NCBI RefSeq assembly: GCF_018812025.1
Contig: NC_063049.1
Coordinates: 38,235,447 to 38,299,446, forward strand
Direction: 5' to 3'
DNA from: Megalobrama amblycephala
Taxonomy: Eukaryota > Chordata > Actinopteri > Cypriniformes > Xenocyprididae
Length of the DNA stretch: 64,000 bases
Under the pieces are notes generated by a model. That model ran no database searches, was not told where the DNA came from, and saw only the letters and a program-made list of their open reading frames with translations. Numbering within the stretch: position 1 is the stretch's first letter; each line of letters opens with the position of its first letter. Below are positions 24,101-35,228 of this stretch, one piece after another. Made by a program: the position numbers and the translations under genes.

Positions 24101-25284
24101 TTTGAGTTATAAACAGAATTGCGAGATAGAAAGTCAGTATTACGTGATATAAAGTCAGAATTGTGTGATATAAACTCGCAGTTGCTTGATATACAGTCAG
24201 AATTTTGAGTTATACACAGAATTGCGAGATATAAAGTCAGAATTGCGAGATATAAAGTCAGAATTACATGATATAAAGTCAGAATTGTGTGATATAAAGT
24301 CAGAATTGCGTGATATAAAGTCAGAATTGTGAGTTATAAACAGAATTGCAAGATATAAAGTCAGAATTGTGTGATATAAAGTCAGAATTGCGTGATATAA
24401 AGTCAGAATTTTGAGTTATAAACAGAATTGCAAGATATAAAGTCAGAATTGTGTGATATAAAGTCAGAATTGCGTGATATAAAGTCAGAATTTTGAGTTA
24501 TAAACAGAATTGCAAGATATAAAGTCAGAATTGTGTGATATAAAGTCAGAATTTTGAGTTATAAACAGAATTGCGAGATATAAAGTCAGAATTGCGAGAT
24601 ATATAGTCAGAATTACGGGATATAAAGTCAGAATTGTGTGATATACAGTCAGAATTTTGAGTTATAAACAGAATTGCAAGATATAAAGTCAGAATTGCGT
24701 GATATACAGTCAGAATTTTGAGTTATAAACAGAATTGCGAGATATAAAGTCAGAATTGTGAGATATAAAGTCAGAATTGCGTGATATAAAGAAAAAACAT
24801 ATTTTTTCCCCTCACAATTGCACATTTTAACACTCAATTGCAAGTTTATATCTCACAATTCTGACTTTATATCATGCAATTCTGACTTTATAATTCGCAA
24901 TTTTGACTTTATATCACGTAATTCTGACTTTATAATTCGCAATTCTGACTTTATCATTCACAATTCTGATTTATATCACGCAATTATGTTTATATCTCAC
25001 AATTCTGAGAAAAAAGTCAGAATTGTGAGATAAAAAGTCGTAATTACCTTTTTTATTTTCTTTTTCCATAATTACTAGCATAATTATGGGATAATATAGG
25101 CAGCAAAAGAGGCCTCGCAAACATTGGCATAATGACTCCCCACCTGCACAGGCAGTATATTTCAGGTTTCAAACACAGCTGTGAATCCAGTTTAAGGACA
25201 TTTGCACTAGGTGTATTTCATGTACCTACCCTGTCTTCCCACCAACAATAGCAGAAGTCCCCTCAGACACACTGACTGAAGCAT
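11096..25284 (-). CDS. itgb2: Integrin beta-2-like subunit (CD18 type), complete 15-exon gene
   Basis: Minus-strand coding exons: 25284-25230, 23041-22950, 21643-21451, 21325-21155, 19276-19035, 18765-18610, 18184-18089, 17796-17707, 16267-16133, 15985-15798, 15126-14894, 14810-14594, 14016-13811, 11464-11301, 11164-11096. They total 2307 nt, 768 residues, the usual beta-2 length. Order: signal peptide (1-18), Cys-rich PSI domain, I-like domain with the metal-site motif DLSYS at 138-142, hybrid domain, Cys-rich EGF repeats, beta-tail, transmembrane helix about 699-722, then a tail with [11 protein letters not shown] and NPLF (749-752) and NPTF (761-764). Integrin beta chains pair with alpha chains at the plasma membrane for adhesion, and the tail binds talin and kindlin. 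PNIAAI before the membrane, SDLRE and the two NPxF motifs point to beta-2 rather than beta-1, -3 or -7, which carry NPxY in one or both positions. All introns are GT-AG with no broken exon, so the gene appears functional. Confidence 0.92.
11726..12078. mobile_element. MITE with GGGTTAGTTCACCC termini
   Basis: Starts TTAAAGGGTTAGTTCACCC and ends GGTGAATTCACCCTTTAA. Same family as 84-816 but without the nested insertion, and shortened in the middle. Located in the last intron of the integrin gene. Confidence 0.7.
12075..13406. mobile_element. Non-autonomous DNA element (AAAGGCACAGTG ends) hosting another element
   Basis: The left end AAAGGCACAGTGTGTACATT and the right end AATGTACTCACTGCACCTT are inverted. 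It abuts the preceding MITE, sharing the TTTAAAG junction, and is split at about 12232-13201 by a separate element. Confidence 0.6.
12232..13201. mobile_element. Nested non-autonomous DNA element (AGGTGCCCTAGAA ends)
   Basis: Begins AGGTGCCCTAGAA and ends TTCTAGGGCACCT, a 13-bp inverted pair. The interior includes the conserved cyprinid block ACCGACTGTTACGTAACAGT, itself a short palindrome. No convincing ORF. Confidence 0.65.
13460..13720. repeat. Dispersed fish repeat fragment in integrin intron
   Basis: Contains GGTGATATTCCATAGACATA and CATGGGGACC blocks that I recognise as part of a frequent fish repeat. Boundaries are unclear. Confidence 0.4.
14098..14290. repeat. Dispersed fish repeat fragment (GGTAACACTTTATTTTA type)
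   Basis: Begins GGTAACACTTTATTTTA and continues with the GGCTATTTATTAGTACTTCT block. A frequently dispersed fish sequence in the integrin intron between the beta-tail and EGF exons. Confidence 0.45.
15293..15350. repeat. (TA)n microsatellite
   Basis: About 29 uninterrupted TA dinucleotides in an integrin intron, ending in a short (CA)n. Confidence 0.95.
15360..15525. mobile_element. Deleted copy of the Tc1/mariner-type MITE seen at 812-1172
   Basis: Shares CAGTCAAACCAAAAAT at left, the middle CTGAGATCTTGTCATATTTT block and CAAGGTGTCTGAATA at right, but lacks the left-central part. Confidence 0.6.
15659..15773. repeat. Compound (TA)n/(TG)n microsatellite
   Basis: Two long TA runs separated by CGTGTGTGTGTATG, 25 bp upstream of an integrin exon boundary. 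ORFs read through it (YIYIYI) are artefacts. Confidence 0.95.
16268..17706. other. Integrin intron, no gene
   Basis: AT-rich intron with a MITE-like fragment at about 16740-16800 (ATTCTCTATATAGTGCACTA) and a GC-richer patch near 17230-17330. No exon recognised. Confidence 0.5.
19325..19351. repeat. (CT)n microsatellite
   Basis: About 13 CT dinucleotides immediately left of the Tc1-like element. Confidence 0.95.
19359..20796 (-). mobile_element. Degenerate Tc1-like transposon in an integrin intron
   Basis: Termini CAGTGGTGCTCAGAATTATT and the matching inverted right end (AATTCTGAGCACCACTG) are flanked by TA. The inverted repeats extend about 200 bp and have a second internal homology block (CATTATGAAATAAATG at left, inverted at right), like the long IR/DR organisation of fish Tc1 elements. 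A minus-strand decayed transposase lies between about 19750 and 20400 in several frames. Recognisable Tc1 pieces include HQDNDPK (the second catalytic Asp region) and PDLNPKEN, where the family has PDLNPIEN. Frameshifts and stops make it inactive. Confidence 0.88.
19753..20306 (-). pseudogene. Tc1-like transposase remnant
   Basis: Two overlapping minus-strand frames (20306-20022 and 20109-19753) together cover the middle and C-terminal half of a DDE transposase. Visible pieces are [36 protein letters not shown] and [13 protein letters not shown]. The frame break near 20022-20109 and the missing N-terminal DNA-binding region indicate a dead copy. Confidence 0.8.
21106..21137. repeat. (AT)n microsatellite
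   Basis: Uninterrupted AT run ending about 17 bp from the donor of the MIDAS-coding integrin exon. Confidence 0.95.
21644..22949. other. Integrin intron, no gene
   Basis: Contains a CpG-richer patch at about 22130-22580 with a dispersed fish fragment (GGACCTTCTGCCGTCAGTCC). No exon recognised. Confidence 0.5.
23302..23785. mobile_element. Dispersed repeat with GTTCAAAAGTTTG / CCCCAAACTTTT ends
   Basis: Begins CGTTCAAAAGTTTGTGG and ends GACCCCAAACTTTTAATG, imperfect inverted termini. Internal blocks (CAGCCTTCAGTGTCACATGA, TTGAAATAGAAA) match a common fish repeat and the copy at 9365-9905. Confidence 0.6.
23915..25040. repeat. AT-rich minisatellite with an internal orientation switch
   Basis: About 870 bp of units GATATAAAGTCAGAATTG(C/T)G(T/A), 19-21 bp each, with a higher-order pattern of about 83 bp (one unit variant reads GAGTTATAAACAGAATT). 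After about 24810 the same motif continues as its reverse complement (CAATTCTGACTTTATATC) to about 24990, then returns to forward near 25015. Either strand yields artefact ORFs rich in DFISHNS. Lies in the first coding intron of the integrin gene. Confidence 0.92.
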
Positions 25285-25289
25285 TTCCT

Positions 25290-26954
25290 GATGTAAAACA
25301 GCATTCTTTATCATCATAGTTCCTTATTTTCAGCATCTCAAACAACTACTGAAAACTATTGAAATGAAAAATGAAATTGCGGTTGCTCTCTGTTTTAAAT
25401 TGCAAATAAACCTTTTCTGTTCCTGTGCAGTTTTGCAGAAGCTGTGCAAGGTGCTGCACAGAAAAAGTGTGAACTTGAAAAAAAGCAGGTGATGTATTTA
25501 GCAGAAGCCAACATAATGTGCGGGTGACACATCTCAGAAGTGGATGATAAAAATGGTCTATAAACTGCCATACATGGTCGAGTGATCTGTGTGCTTGCAA
25601 TTTATTGGTTCATCACAGTTTTATCACATCACCCAATGAAACATGCTTTCCATACAGAGAGCTGTATGTATATTTAGATTCTATAGTGAGATGTAAGTGT
25701 TATCTGTCACTTTCCGTGCAATGACCTAAACGGATATTTCATTTGAAAATGAAAATTTTGCCATCATTTTCTAACCCTCATATTAAGTCAAACCTGCATG
25801 ACTTTCTGATTTCCATACAATGGATGTTTTGATGTATACTATCAAGTTCAGTTCAGTTCAGAAACATATCATGCATACTATACAACTTTGTACTACTCAT
25901 TTTTTTGAGCTTGACTGTATAAATAACCATTCATTTTGTTTTATGATAAAAAGCAGCTTGGTGATTTTGCCTAATATCTTATTTTGTTTTACACAGAAGG
26001 AAGAAAATAATACTCTACTGGTACAACATGACAGAATATTCATTTTTGGTTATGATGTGATTATTTCTGTCTTCAACTTCTACCAGATTCCTCCACAAAT
26101 TCAGTAAATACAGTTGATATAGCCATTATATAGTTCTTTAGGGAAATTCTCCTTACTGTATAAAGTGATAAAATGTAAGTCCATTTAAATAAGACTGAAT
26201 TTCTGAGATCTATATAAACCTAAATGTCACGCTTTCAAATAACAATGATGTTGTAAAATCAACCTCATGATAATACTTATTCTGAGTGGATTAGTGAACT
26301 AACGGTTACGCAGATAGAAATATAGAGCTGCTCCTTAAAGCTACAGTAACTGTTGTCAAAAAAAAAAAAAAAAACCTGATAAGAATAAGAATTCTAACAA
26401 AATTATATAGTCATGCACATTCTTTTTTTAAAACCAAAATAACCATAAAAAAACAAGTATTTAACAAGCCTTACTTACTGTTTTTGAAATGCAACGCCCT
26501 AGAGAGATACAACCGTCATAAGTGGCTATGAGAAGTTTGGTTTCCTCAAACCGAATGCAGTTGCTTCAGAACTGAGAAAGTTAGCAAACTTCTGCACACA
26601 TGACAGGAAAGCAGAGAGGATGTACATGATGTAAGTCCTGTGAAAAATAATGGGCGTTGGGGCAACGGGGAGCTGAGATAATGCAAATCAAAACCACAGG
26701 TTCAACTACAGTTGGAACTAACTACAGTTTATTTCACAATAAAAGTTTTGGTCCCATTTTTATGCCATATTACAGTAGGTGGCCTTATCTGGCTTATAAA
26801 TTAATCATACATACATTTTTTATATTGTACTTAAATTAAAAAAAAAAATAATAATAATAATAAGAGAGCTAGTTCAAGATGTGCATTTATGGTTAAAATG
26901 TATAAAATTTTTAGTTTATTTTTTTTTAGAAAATGAGTGATGGTTTCTCAAGAT
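25290..26954. other. Integrin 5' flank
   Basis: AT-rich, with poly-A tracts at 26360 and 26838 and the candidate first exon at 26479-26595. No other gene recognised. Confidence 0.5.
26479..26595 (-). other. Candidate non-coding first exon of the integrin gene
   Basis: The integrin start exon has only three bases between its acceptor and the ATG, so the 5' UTR must lie in an upstream exon. On the minus strand this stretch ends in a good donor (AAACA followed by GTAAGT at 26478-26473). The upstream boundary is a guess. Confidence 0.35.
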
Positions 26955-27788
26955 AAAGGCCTGTACACACCGGGATGAATATCACACACGTTAATCGCCA
27001 GCGTTTTTCGAGACGTTTTTTGTGTTCATACCCAAGCGATTTTCACTGGCGATGCGCAGAGTGGACGTGCAAATTCACTTCCTGACAGTATGTGGCGCTT
27101 GTGCTTAACGGTAGTGCAAATAAACATATTTATGATATGAATAAAAAGTTAAAGAAGATAAAAATGCAGATATAATGCATATAGATGGTAGTCAGAAACA
27201 ATAGTGCAAATGAGTCACAATGACAGTAGTGCAAGTGAACGGTAGTGCAAATAAACACATTTATGAAACAGACATTCTCAACTAAATTTCTTGAATGTAA
27301 AAGAAAAAACAAACAGTAAAAAATACAGAAATAATACACATCTATTGGTGTGGCCAAGAACTGGCAGAGCACCATCCGTGCGTCTCAAATCAGCTCTCCC
27401 TAGTTCAGTAGTCAGGGCACTGATCAGGGAGTCGGCCACATTCATTTACACGGTATACTGATACGACCTAGGAAGCTAGGGAGCTGTTTGAGACGCAGGG
27501 ATAGTTTGTAGGGGTCTTCCTCGTCTACTTTCTCTTCGTCGTCTTGGCATCAATGTGTGCTCGGCAAGACCGTTTTGTGCTTGAGCGCCACCAAGTCGTG
27601 TTTTACTGTAACTTCAGCATCTCCAGGCACATGAACAAAAGCGTCACTCTCATTGGTCTGCCAGTTTTTAACGCGGCATGTCAAACCAAAAAAACGAACC
27701 AGAGGCATTTTTCGCGTCAGTGTGCACACTCACATTGGCGCCCTTTGTTTAGTCACGAGGCATTAAATGTCGGTGTGTACAGGCCTTT
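26955..27788. mobile_element. Non-autonomous DNA transposon (AAAGGCCTGTACACACCG ends)
   Basis: The left end AAAGGCCTGTACACACCG and the right end CGGTGTGTACAGGCCTTT are an 18-bp perfect inverted pair. The interior holds CpG-rich subterminal blocks (ATTTTTCGCGTCAGTGTGCA) but no transposase. No clear target duplication is seen, so the superfamily is unassigned. Confidence 0.75.
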
Positions 27789-28471
27789 AGACCCTTATTT
27801 CTCATCCGGGATCGCGTAGAACGCTTTGTAATTTTGACCTTCAACCGTCTGAATGCCATCGAAGTCCACTATATGGAGAAAAATCCTGGAATGTTTTCAT
27901 CAAAAACCTTAATTTCTTTTCGACTGAAGAAAGAAAGACATGAACATCTTGGATGGCATGGGGGTGAGTAAATTATCAGGAAAATTTTATTTGAAAGTGA
28001 ACTAATCCTTTAAGGCCACCTAAAGTGGGAAGTTTTACAATAGAAAATGTTACTGAGCACGTTACTATACCCATTTTTTTTAAATTGCCATAATTTACTT
28101 TTGCATCTCCATTTTCCATCTTCTCTTTGTGAGTTTTTAAACAGATGGTTTCTTGCTGTTGTGCCTTTTAGAAAAAAAAAGGAAAAAAAAAAAAAAAAAA
28201 ACTTCTGCTACTTCTACTTCTCCTTTAGCTTACTAGGAAATTTTGTGGTACTGCGAGTATTGTTGGCTTTTGTATGAAAAACACCTTGATGTTCCTCATT
28301 TGTGATTTGCTTTGAATATAACCAAATCTGCCAACATTTACAGTAACACTGAACACTTTACAGCAACTATGAAACTGTGGTAGTGGTAGGAAATTCATCA
28401 AAATAAAATATACATCTCATTCAAAATGTTTTATTTTTTGCATGTTTTATTTATAATGTCCTAACATTATT
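27789..28471. other. Gene-free stretch with MITE fragment
   Basis: A half-MITE (GGGGGTGAGTAAATTATCAGG, ending CTAATCCTTTAA) lies at about 27900-28013 and a poly-A run at 28163-28201. Nothing gene-like. Confidence 0.5.
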
Positions 28472-28609
28472 TAGGGGTGTAACAATATATTGTGTCACAA
28501 GATATCGCAATACAAAAATGCAACAATATGTATCGAAATGAAAATGACTGTGAGGAAAAAAATCAAGTTTACAGAGTTTTAGTGTCAGTACTACATTAAA
28601 CTACAATAT

Positions 28610-31600
28610 GTAATGGTGATTGGACTCGTGGAGACAGTATATAATCTACTCTAACGTGCTGGACGGTGGGCGAGCCGTTTACCAGGATGATCACTGTGGT
28701 CAGCTTTGCGGTCAGCTACGCGCACGGAGAGTGGCTCGTCACGCAAAAGTTCAGCGAGGAAATGCGACGATTCTTTGCATTATGTTACTACTATGCGGGG
28801 ATGTTCATGCAAATCCTGGCCCTATGGTCTTACAACATCCACTGCAGCTAAATACATCCACGGCAACACCTGTGACCTCAATGCTTCAAGGTAACATCTT
28901 AACATGCTGTGCGTCCAAAACTGCAGAATTCAACTCGCTGCAGACTATTGTCACCTCCAAACAACGAAATACTAAACTTTTTCAAACAGTTAATCATGCT
29001 TTGGTACTATGGAATCCTAAAATAAAACCGAAAGGAATATTTGGCGGACACATAAAACATACGTAGTGTGATTTCAAAAACGGAACAGTTGGAACATTTA
29101 CTTTTGGACTCAAATCTTGATTACCTGTGTCTTACAGAGACTTGGTTAACATCCACGACTCCTTCATCAGTGTTTACAATTCCTGGATATAATGTTTACA
29201 GACGGGACAGAGGGAGGCGGAGTTTTAACCCTCTACAGCACGCATTATGATAAATCTATAGAAAAAAATATTTGACTCTTTTTCTTTTCTTAGAATGGCT
29301 TAACTTGAAGTACTGTAAAAAAAAATTTTGGAAAAAAAAAATTATTTTAAGGTACTTTATGATATGTTGCCATATGGCAACAACGTACAATAGTGGAAAT
29401 AACTTAGAATAAGTGTAAGTGTATATAGTTAATATTTTTCCTCAGAAATGTTGTTTGTATTGAATCAGTTGGTGCTATTATAAGCTTTAGCAGTAGTAAA
29501 TATAAACAACACCTTATACTTATTTTCCAACATCTCGTGCTTTTATTTATTCCATGCTCTTTTGCTGAATAATGCTCTATATTCTTTGAATTTCATTACG
29601 TTTTTCGTGAATATTATTTAAATTGCAAATGTAGACAGTTAAAAACCAATCTAATACTGTTCATCATGTATCATAAAACATTGACATAAAACCAAAAACA
29701 CTGCAGTTCATGAAAATTCAATTATGAACATGAACCCTTCAAAAAGCATTTTTTTTTCAGAGGTGAGACACAGGTACACATCACATTTGGTGCACTTCAC
29801 CCTAACAATACACTTACAGCCACTTGCACCTGCCTTTTTGAAACACAATGGTAGGCCAGTGGTGGTCTGGGCCAGTATGTGGTGGCAGGTCTCTGATGAT
29901 GTTTTTTTTTTTTTTTTTTTTTTTTTGTGAATGTGACATGGGCGGGTCCTTGTTTGTTACTGGCGTTTTAGTTTGCTTTCAGCAAGTACTGACAAGAGAC
30001 GGCAGTCTGTCAGAAATCGCGCCACAGAAAAAAATTGCATGTCATGTGACTTAACCAAAGCACATCATTGGCTAAACTAAGGTCTTCTCTTACCAACAAA
30101 AAAACGAGAATGTTCTCTTCAAGAGACATTGGCAAGGAAATGAACACAAATAGTGTGTTGCCATAATGGCAACATTATGCGGTAGAGGGTTAATCTATGT
30201 GAGAGACAGCATCGACAGTCATCAAATAGACATTCCAAATGCGACAAATGAATTTTATGTTGATTTAGCTGAAATACTTAACAAATATGAAACAAAAGAA
30301 ACTCTGTTAATGGGTGATCTGAATATAAACTGGCTTGATAAAGTAAGAAAGAAAAAACTTAAGGATATTATAAATTCTGTACAAATGACTCAAATGATAA
30401 ACAAGCCAACTAGACTAACAAAAAATTCCCAAACTTTGATTGATCTCATATTTAAAAATAAACCAGATAGGGTTACCACAACATACAATTTAATAACAGG
30501 TTTGTCAAATCATAACCTTACTCTAGTTGCTAGAAAAATAAATAAATCCAGGTACAGAGACAAACAGCAAATAAATACATTAAATTTTTCATATTCCTAA
30601 GAGAAATCAAATTGCATTGATGAATGCGTTGAATGAAATAGATTGGGAGTCTAAAGTTGACAGTAAAGGTTGTGAGTATACATGCAATAATATAACTTTA
30701 ACTTTACAGGAGACCATTACCAAATATACAGAATTAAAAAGAAACAAAACTAATAAAAATAAATTGCCATGGTTTGGTAGCTCTCTTTGGGATCTAATGA
30801 AGCAGAGAGACCTGGCACTCTTAAATCAAAATTGACCACTGATCATTATGTATATAAAAGTCTAAGGAACAAAGTTACCACGCAGCTTAGAAAAGCTAAG
30901 GCAAACTTTTATTTAAATCTGATTAAAGATGCAAAAGGTAATAGTAAACTTCTCTGGAAAAGTATGGATAAATTACTTGGAAAAGGAAAAATAAATTGTG
31001 ATCATGTACAACTCAAAATAAATGGAGTTATTCAAAATGACAATACAGAGGTGGCAACACATGATTATTTTTTAGATTCTGTGCGGGATCTGGCCGATAT
31101 GTTCCCGAAATCAGTTTGTGTATAACTTTAATTGTGATGATTCATTTTTTAAATTATCTCATGTGGATGAAGGGACAGTTTTAAAAGTAATATCACACTT
31201 AAATAATAGTAAATTTAAAGACATTTTTGCCATTGATTCTGTGTTTTTAAAAGAGCACAAGGAAATGTTAACTCCAGTACTAACTAAAGTTATAAATCAG
31301 TCTATAAATGAAAGTATTTCCCCTATAGCTCTGAAAACAGCTATAGTAAAGCCTATACACAAGTCAGAAGACAATCTCCAGGTCTCTAACTATCAACCTA
31401 TAAGCATCCTTCCTACGATCTCCAAAGTCTTTGAAAAAGTAGTTGCAGCGCAGCTAGTGGAACATCTTGATCACAATGCTGCATTACATCCTCTCCAGTT
31501 TGGTTTCAGAAAACGTTACTCAACGGAGACAGCATGTTGCTATTTAATAGAGGAAATAAAATCAAGTCTGGATAGTGGAGGAGTTGTAGGGGCGGTCTTT

Positions 31601-32950
31601 CTTGACTTGCGTAAGGCATTCGATACAGTAAACCATGAACTACTGATAGATAAATTAACACATTTCTCTATTAGTAGAAGTACAATAAACTGGATTCAAT
31701 CTTTTCTCAGTGCAAGGCAGCAGTGTGTATTGATAATGTATCATCTTCCCTACGAGCATGCACCATGGGTGTGCTGCAGGGCTCTATATTAGGGCCCTTG
31801 TTGTTTTCTCTTTATATAAATGATTTTCCATCTGTGTGTATTAATGCTAAAATGATAATGTACGCTGATGACACAGTGGTGTATATTCATGGTAAAACTG
31901 TTAAGGATGTTGCCTGAAAGTTAACTGAGGAAATGAAAAAGATTTCCAGTTGGCTGAAAAACTCTCATTTAACGTTGAATGTTGACAAAACGGTTTCTAT
32001 GTTCTTCACAAATCGTTGTAAGTTCTCGCCATGTAAAACTGAATCAAAAATCATAATTGAAGGTCAGGAAATATCAAATATTTAGAAGTCACTCTTGACC
32101 CAAATTTAAATTTTAAAAAACATATTAAAAAGATAACCAACACTCTGAAAATTAACATAGCACAGTTTAGATATATTAGGAACTCTTTGACCATAGATGC
32201 ATCTAATTTATATCTAAATGCGTTGATATTTCCGCACTTCCGTTACTGCTTGACGAGTTGGTCACAGGCCTGTAGAACAACATTAAGGCCCCTGGAATCA
32301 TTGTACAAAAGTTCTCTTAAGGTTCATGACAAGAAATCTTGGCTATTTCACCACTGTCATATTCTCAAAAAACATAGTATATTAAGCTTTGAAAACAATC
32401 ATATATTCAAATCTCTGTCTTTTGTTCAAGATAATAAATGGTACTGCAGCTCCTCCATTGAGTAAGTTGATCTTACTGAGCTCAGAAAGTACATCTCGAG
32501 CCACTCGGTCGACTGCTCTGGGCGAGTGTAGGATTCCTTTGTGTAAAACAGCATTCGGTAGCTCGGCTTTCTCAAGTGTGGCCAGCAGACAGTGGAATAA
32601 GTTGCCAACAGAGCTTACCACATGTGTACATTTTAACATTTTTTCACATCGGGTCAAAAAATGGCTTCTTCTAAAACAAACATGTTCACATAATGTTTAG
32701 TAATTGATGTGTATGTGAGAGCGTATTTGTAAATGCATGCTGAGGAATGAATGAAGGGTGTGATCGTTTTAATGCTGTTTTGGGATAAATGTATTATTAA
32801 CTTGATTTGTTGACATCAGCCTGTCCAGGGACTACAGGTGTAAATTAGCACAAGTGCTACAACCTGGTAAAATGCATCTCTCCTTCTTAAGGTTAATGTA
32901 TATTTCACACTGTCCCTGTTTAAATAAATAAATAAATGAAATGAAATGAA
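28610..32950 (+). mobile_element. Decayed L2/CR1-type LINE, interrupted by a piggyBac-like element
   Basis: Non-LTR retrotransposon reading plus. N-terminal part 28620-29059 carries LLLCGDVHANPGP. The endonuclease half begins in another frame near 29068 (LDYLCLTETWL), is broken at 29229-30189, and resumes with LIYVRDSI and LLMGDLNINWL. The reverse transcriptase follows at 31118-31917 (FLDLRKAFDTV, QGSILGPLLFSLYIND, YADD), then the C-terminal region to about 32700. The 3' end has CTGTCCAGGGACTACAG and a short AAATAAATAAATG-type tail at about 32922-32950, as in fish L2 elements. Multiple frameshifts, internal deletions and a stop show it is dead. Confidence 0.85.
29229..30189 (-). mobile_element. 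piggyBac-like element inserted in the LINE at TTAA
   Basis: Termini CCCTCTACAGCA and (inverted) CCCTCTACCGCA are immediately flanked by TTAA at 29225-29228 and 30190-30193. TTAA duplication with CCC-beginning ends is diagnostic of piggyBac-type elements. At about 29730-29910 on the minus strand is a remnant of the Cys-rich transposase C-terminus (GRCKW, then in a shifted frame KCTKCDVYLCLTSEK). The rest of the transposase is missing. Contains a 20-bp-class poly-T near 29900. Confidence 0.85.
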
Positions 32951-33100
32951 GTTGTGCCTTTTCTTTTTCCTTTGCTCACTCGGTTCCTCCATGTCCGCAC
33001 CTGTGCTCTCATCATCAGTTGTGTCTGTATGCTGGCTCGTCCTTCCACCAGCATCCTTGACCTCCAAACTTTGCTTTTTAAAGTATTCACCTATTTTCAT
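32945..33100 (-). pseudogene. Possible hAT-type transposase N-terminal remnant
   Basis: The minus-strand frame starts MKIGEYFKKQSLEVKDA, followed by an acidic/Ser/Thr segment and PSEQRKKKR. This looks like the N-terminus of hAT or zinc-finger MYM-like transposases. It is short and followed by unrelated reading, so the assignment is tentative. Confidence 0.3.
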
Positions 33101-33585
33101 TTTAATATTGCTTAATTCCTAAATTTCCCGAATTCCTAACTGGCACGTTTTATCATCTCTGTGCAATGCGCGTGTACATTCGCTCTCTAGCGGTTAATAA
33201 ATAGAACTGCATGTGTCTTGCAGAAGAACATTGTAGCCGGAGCTACTTCTCTCTATTCATGTCTATGACGAGTCACGCAGGTACTGTGCTACTCCGCAGC
33301 GGAGCCGAGCCGAGCCGACCGGTCTAAAATAGTCCGAATATAAACACTTATTATAGGCGTACCGTAGTGATTCAGGATAAGACAAAAACACGGTTTGGAA
33401 AATAGATTCATGATGTACTCGTTCATTATAGAAATTTTGTTCATTTTGAGCACAAAAAAGTTACGGACTGCAGCAGCTGCTGATACAATGCCGCTCTGTT
33501 GCGCACGCACGAAACTGAGTGCATGACCGTGCACTCGCACAAATGCTACCACATCAAACTGGCACATTCTCAAAAAATGGTGCAA

Positions 33586-34363
<778 letters not shown>

Positions 34364-34692
34364 GGTCGCATATACCATTTTAGTTGCAGTCTGTAACTCT
34401 GATTACCAGTAAAAAGTAGCCTACATTATATTAAACATATCAAGTCAGTGACTGAGTGCAAGTATATTAGTGCAAAATAATTCTGTATTTTCAGTTTTTG
34501 AATATTTTTTATTCTGGTTTCACCATTGGCCTGTGCATTGGGTTACCAGCACTAAGTCCACGCCTATTCATTTCCACTCCCAATGTAATGTCAACAGTTC
34601 ATTTTTTGTTAACCTTTTACCGTATGTCCTGGAGTAGCGCAATAATATCATATCATGTATCGAATCGTGATCAGAGTATCATTACACCCCTG

Positions 34693-35197
34693 ATATTAAT
34701 ACAACTTTATGCACCAATATGACTACACCTTTTTACATTGGCAGTGCCGGATTGTCATCAAGACAATTTTAATATTTTATTAATGAATGAATGAGAAAGA
34801 TGTTTTATTGGTGTGTTTAAACTGGATTGCAATATTTGAAATGCTTTTTGAAATAATATATTTGACTTTTATTGCATAACTTAATCTGTGTTAATTTTAG
34901 ATGCTGCTTTGGTACCTTTCACAGATCTGCAAAGAGCCAATCAAAGAACTCATGAGAGTTTCAGCATCGGGTGACTACTGGAACAATATTGTTAATCAAA
35001 ATATTGTGTATGATGTTAAATGTCCTTAAAGTTACCATGAAATCAAAATGGACAATTCTTATTTATTTCAGAATGTTTCTGTGCTTATTATAAAATTCCC
35101 TTGTAATCTTTAATCAAAAACGTTAACCTCCCCCTCGAAACCACCTCTGTTTTCTTCATGACATGTTTCTCGGTTGAGTGTGGGGCTATATTTATCT

Positions 35198-35228
<31 letters not shown>

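Noticed and set aside
23867..25033. ORFs with repeated DFISHNS
   Set aside because: Translation of the minisatellite, both strands; no start context or flanking exons.
23915..25040. CRISPR-like regular array
   Set aside because: Units are contiguous with no unique spacers, AT-rich and variable in length; it is a eukaryotic minisatellite in an intron.
27544..27819. 91-codon plus-strand ORF
   Set aside because: Falls inside the right end of the AAAGGCCTGTACACACC element and has no recognisable domain.
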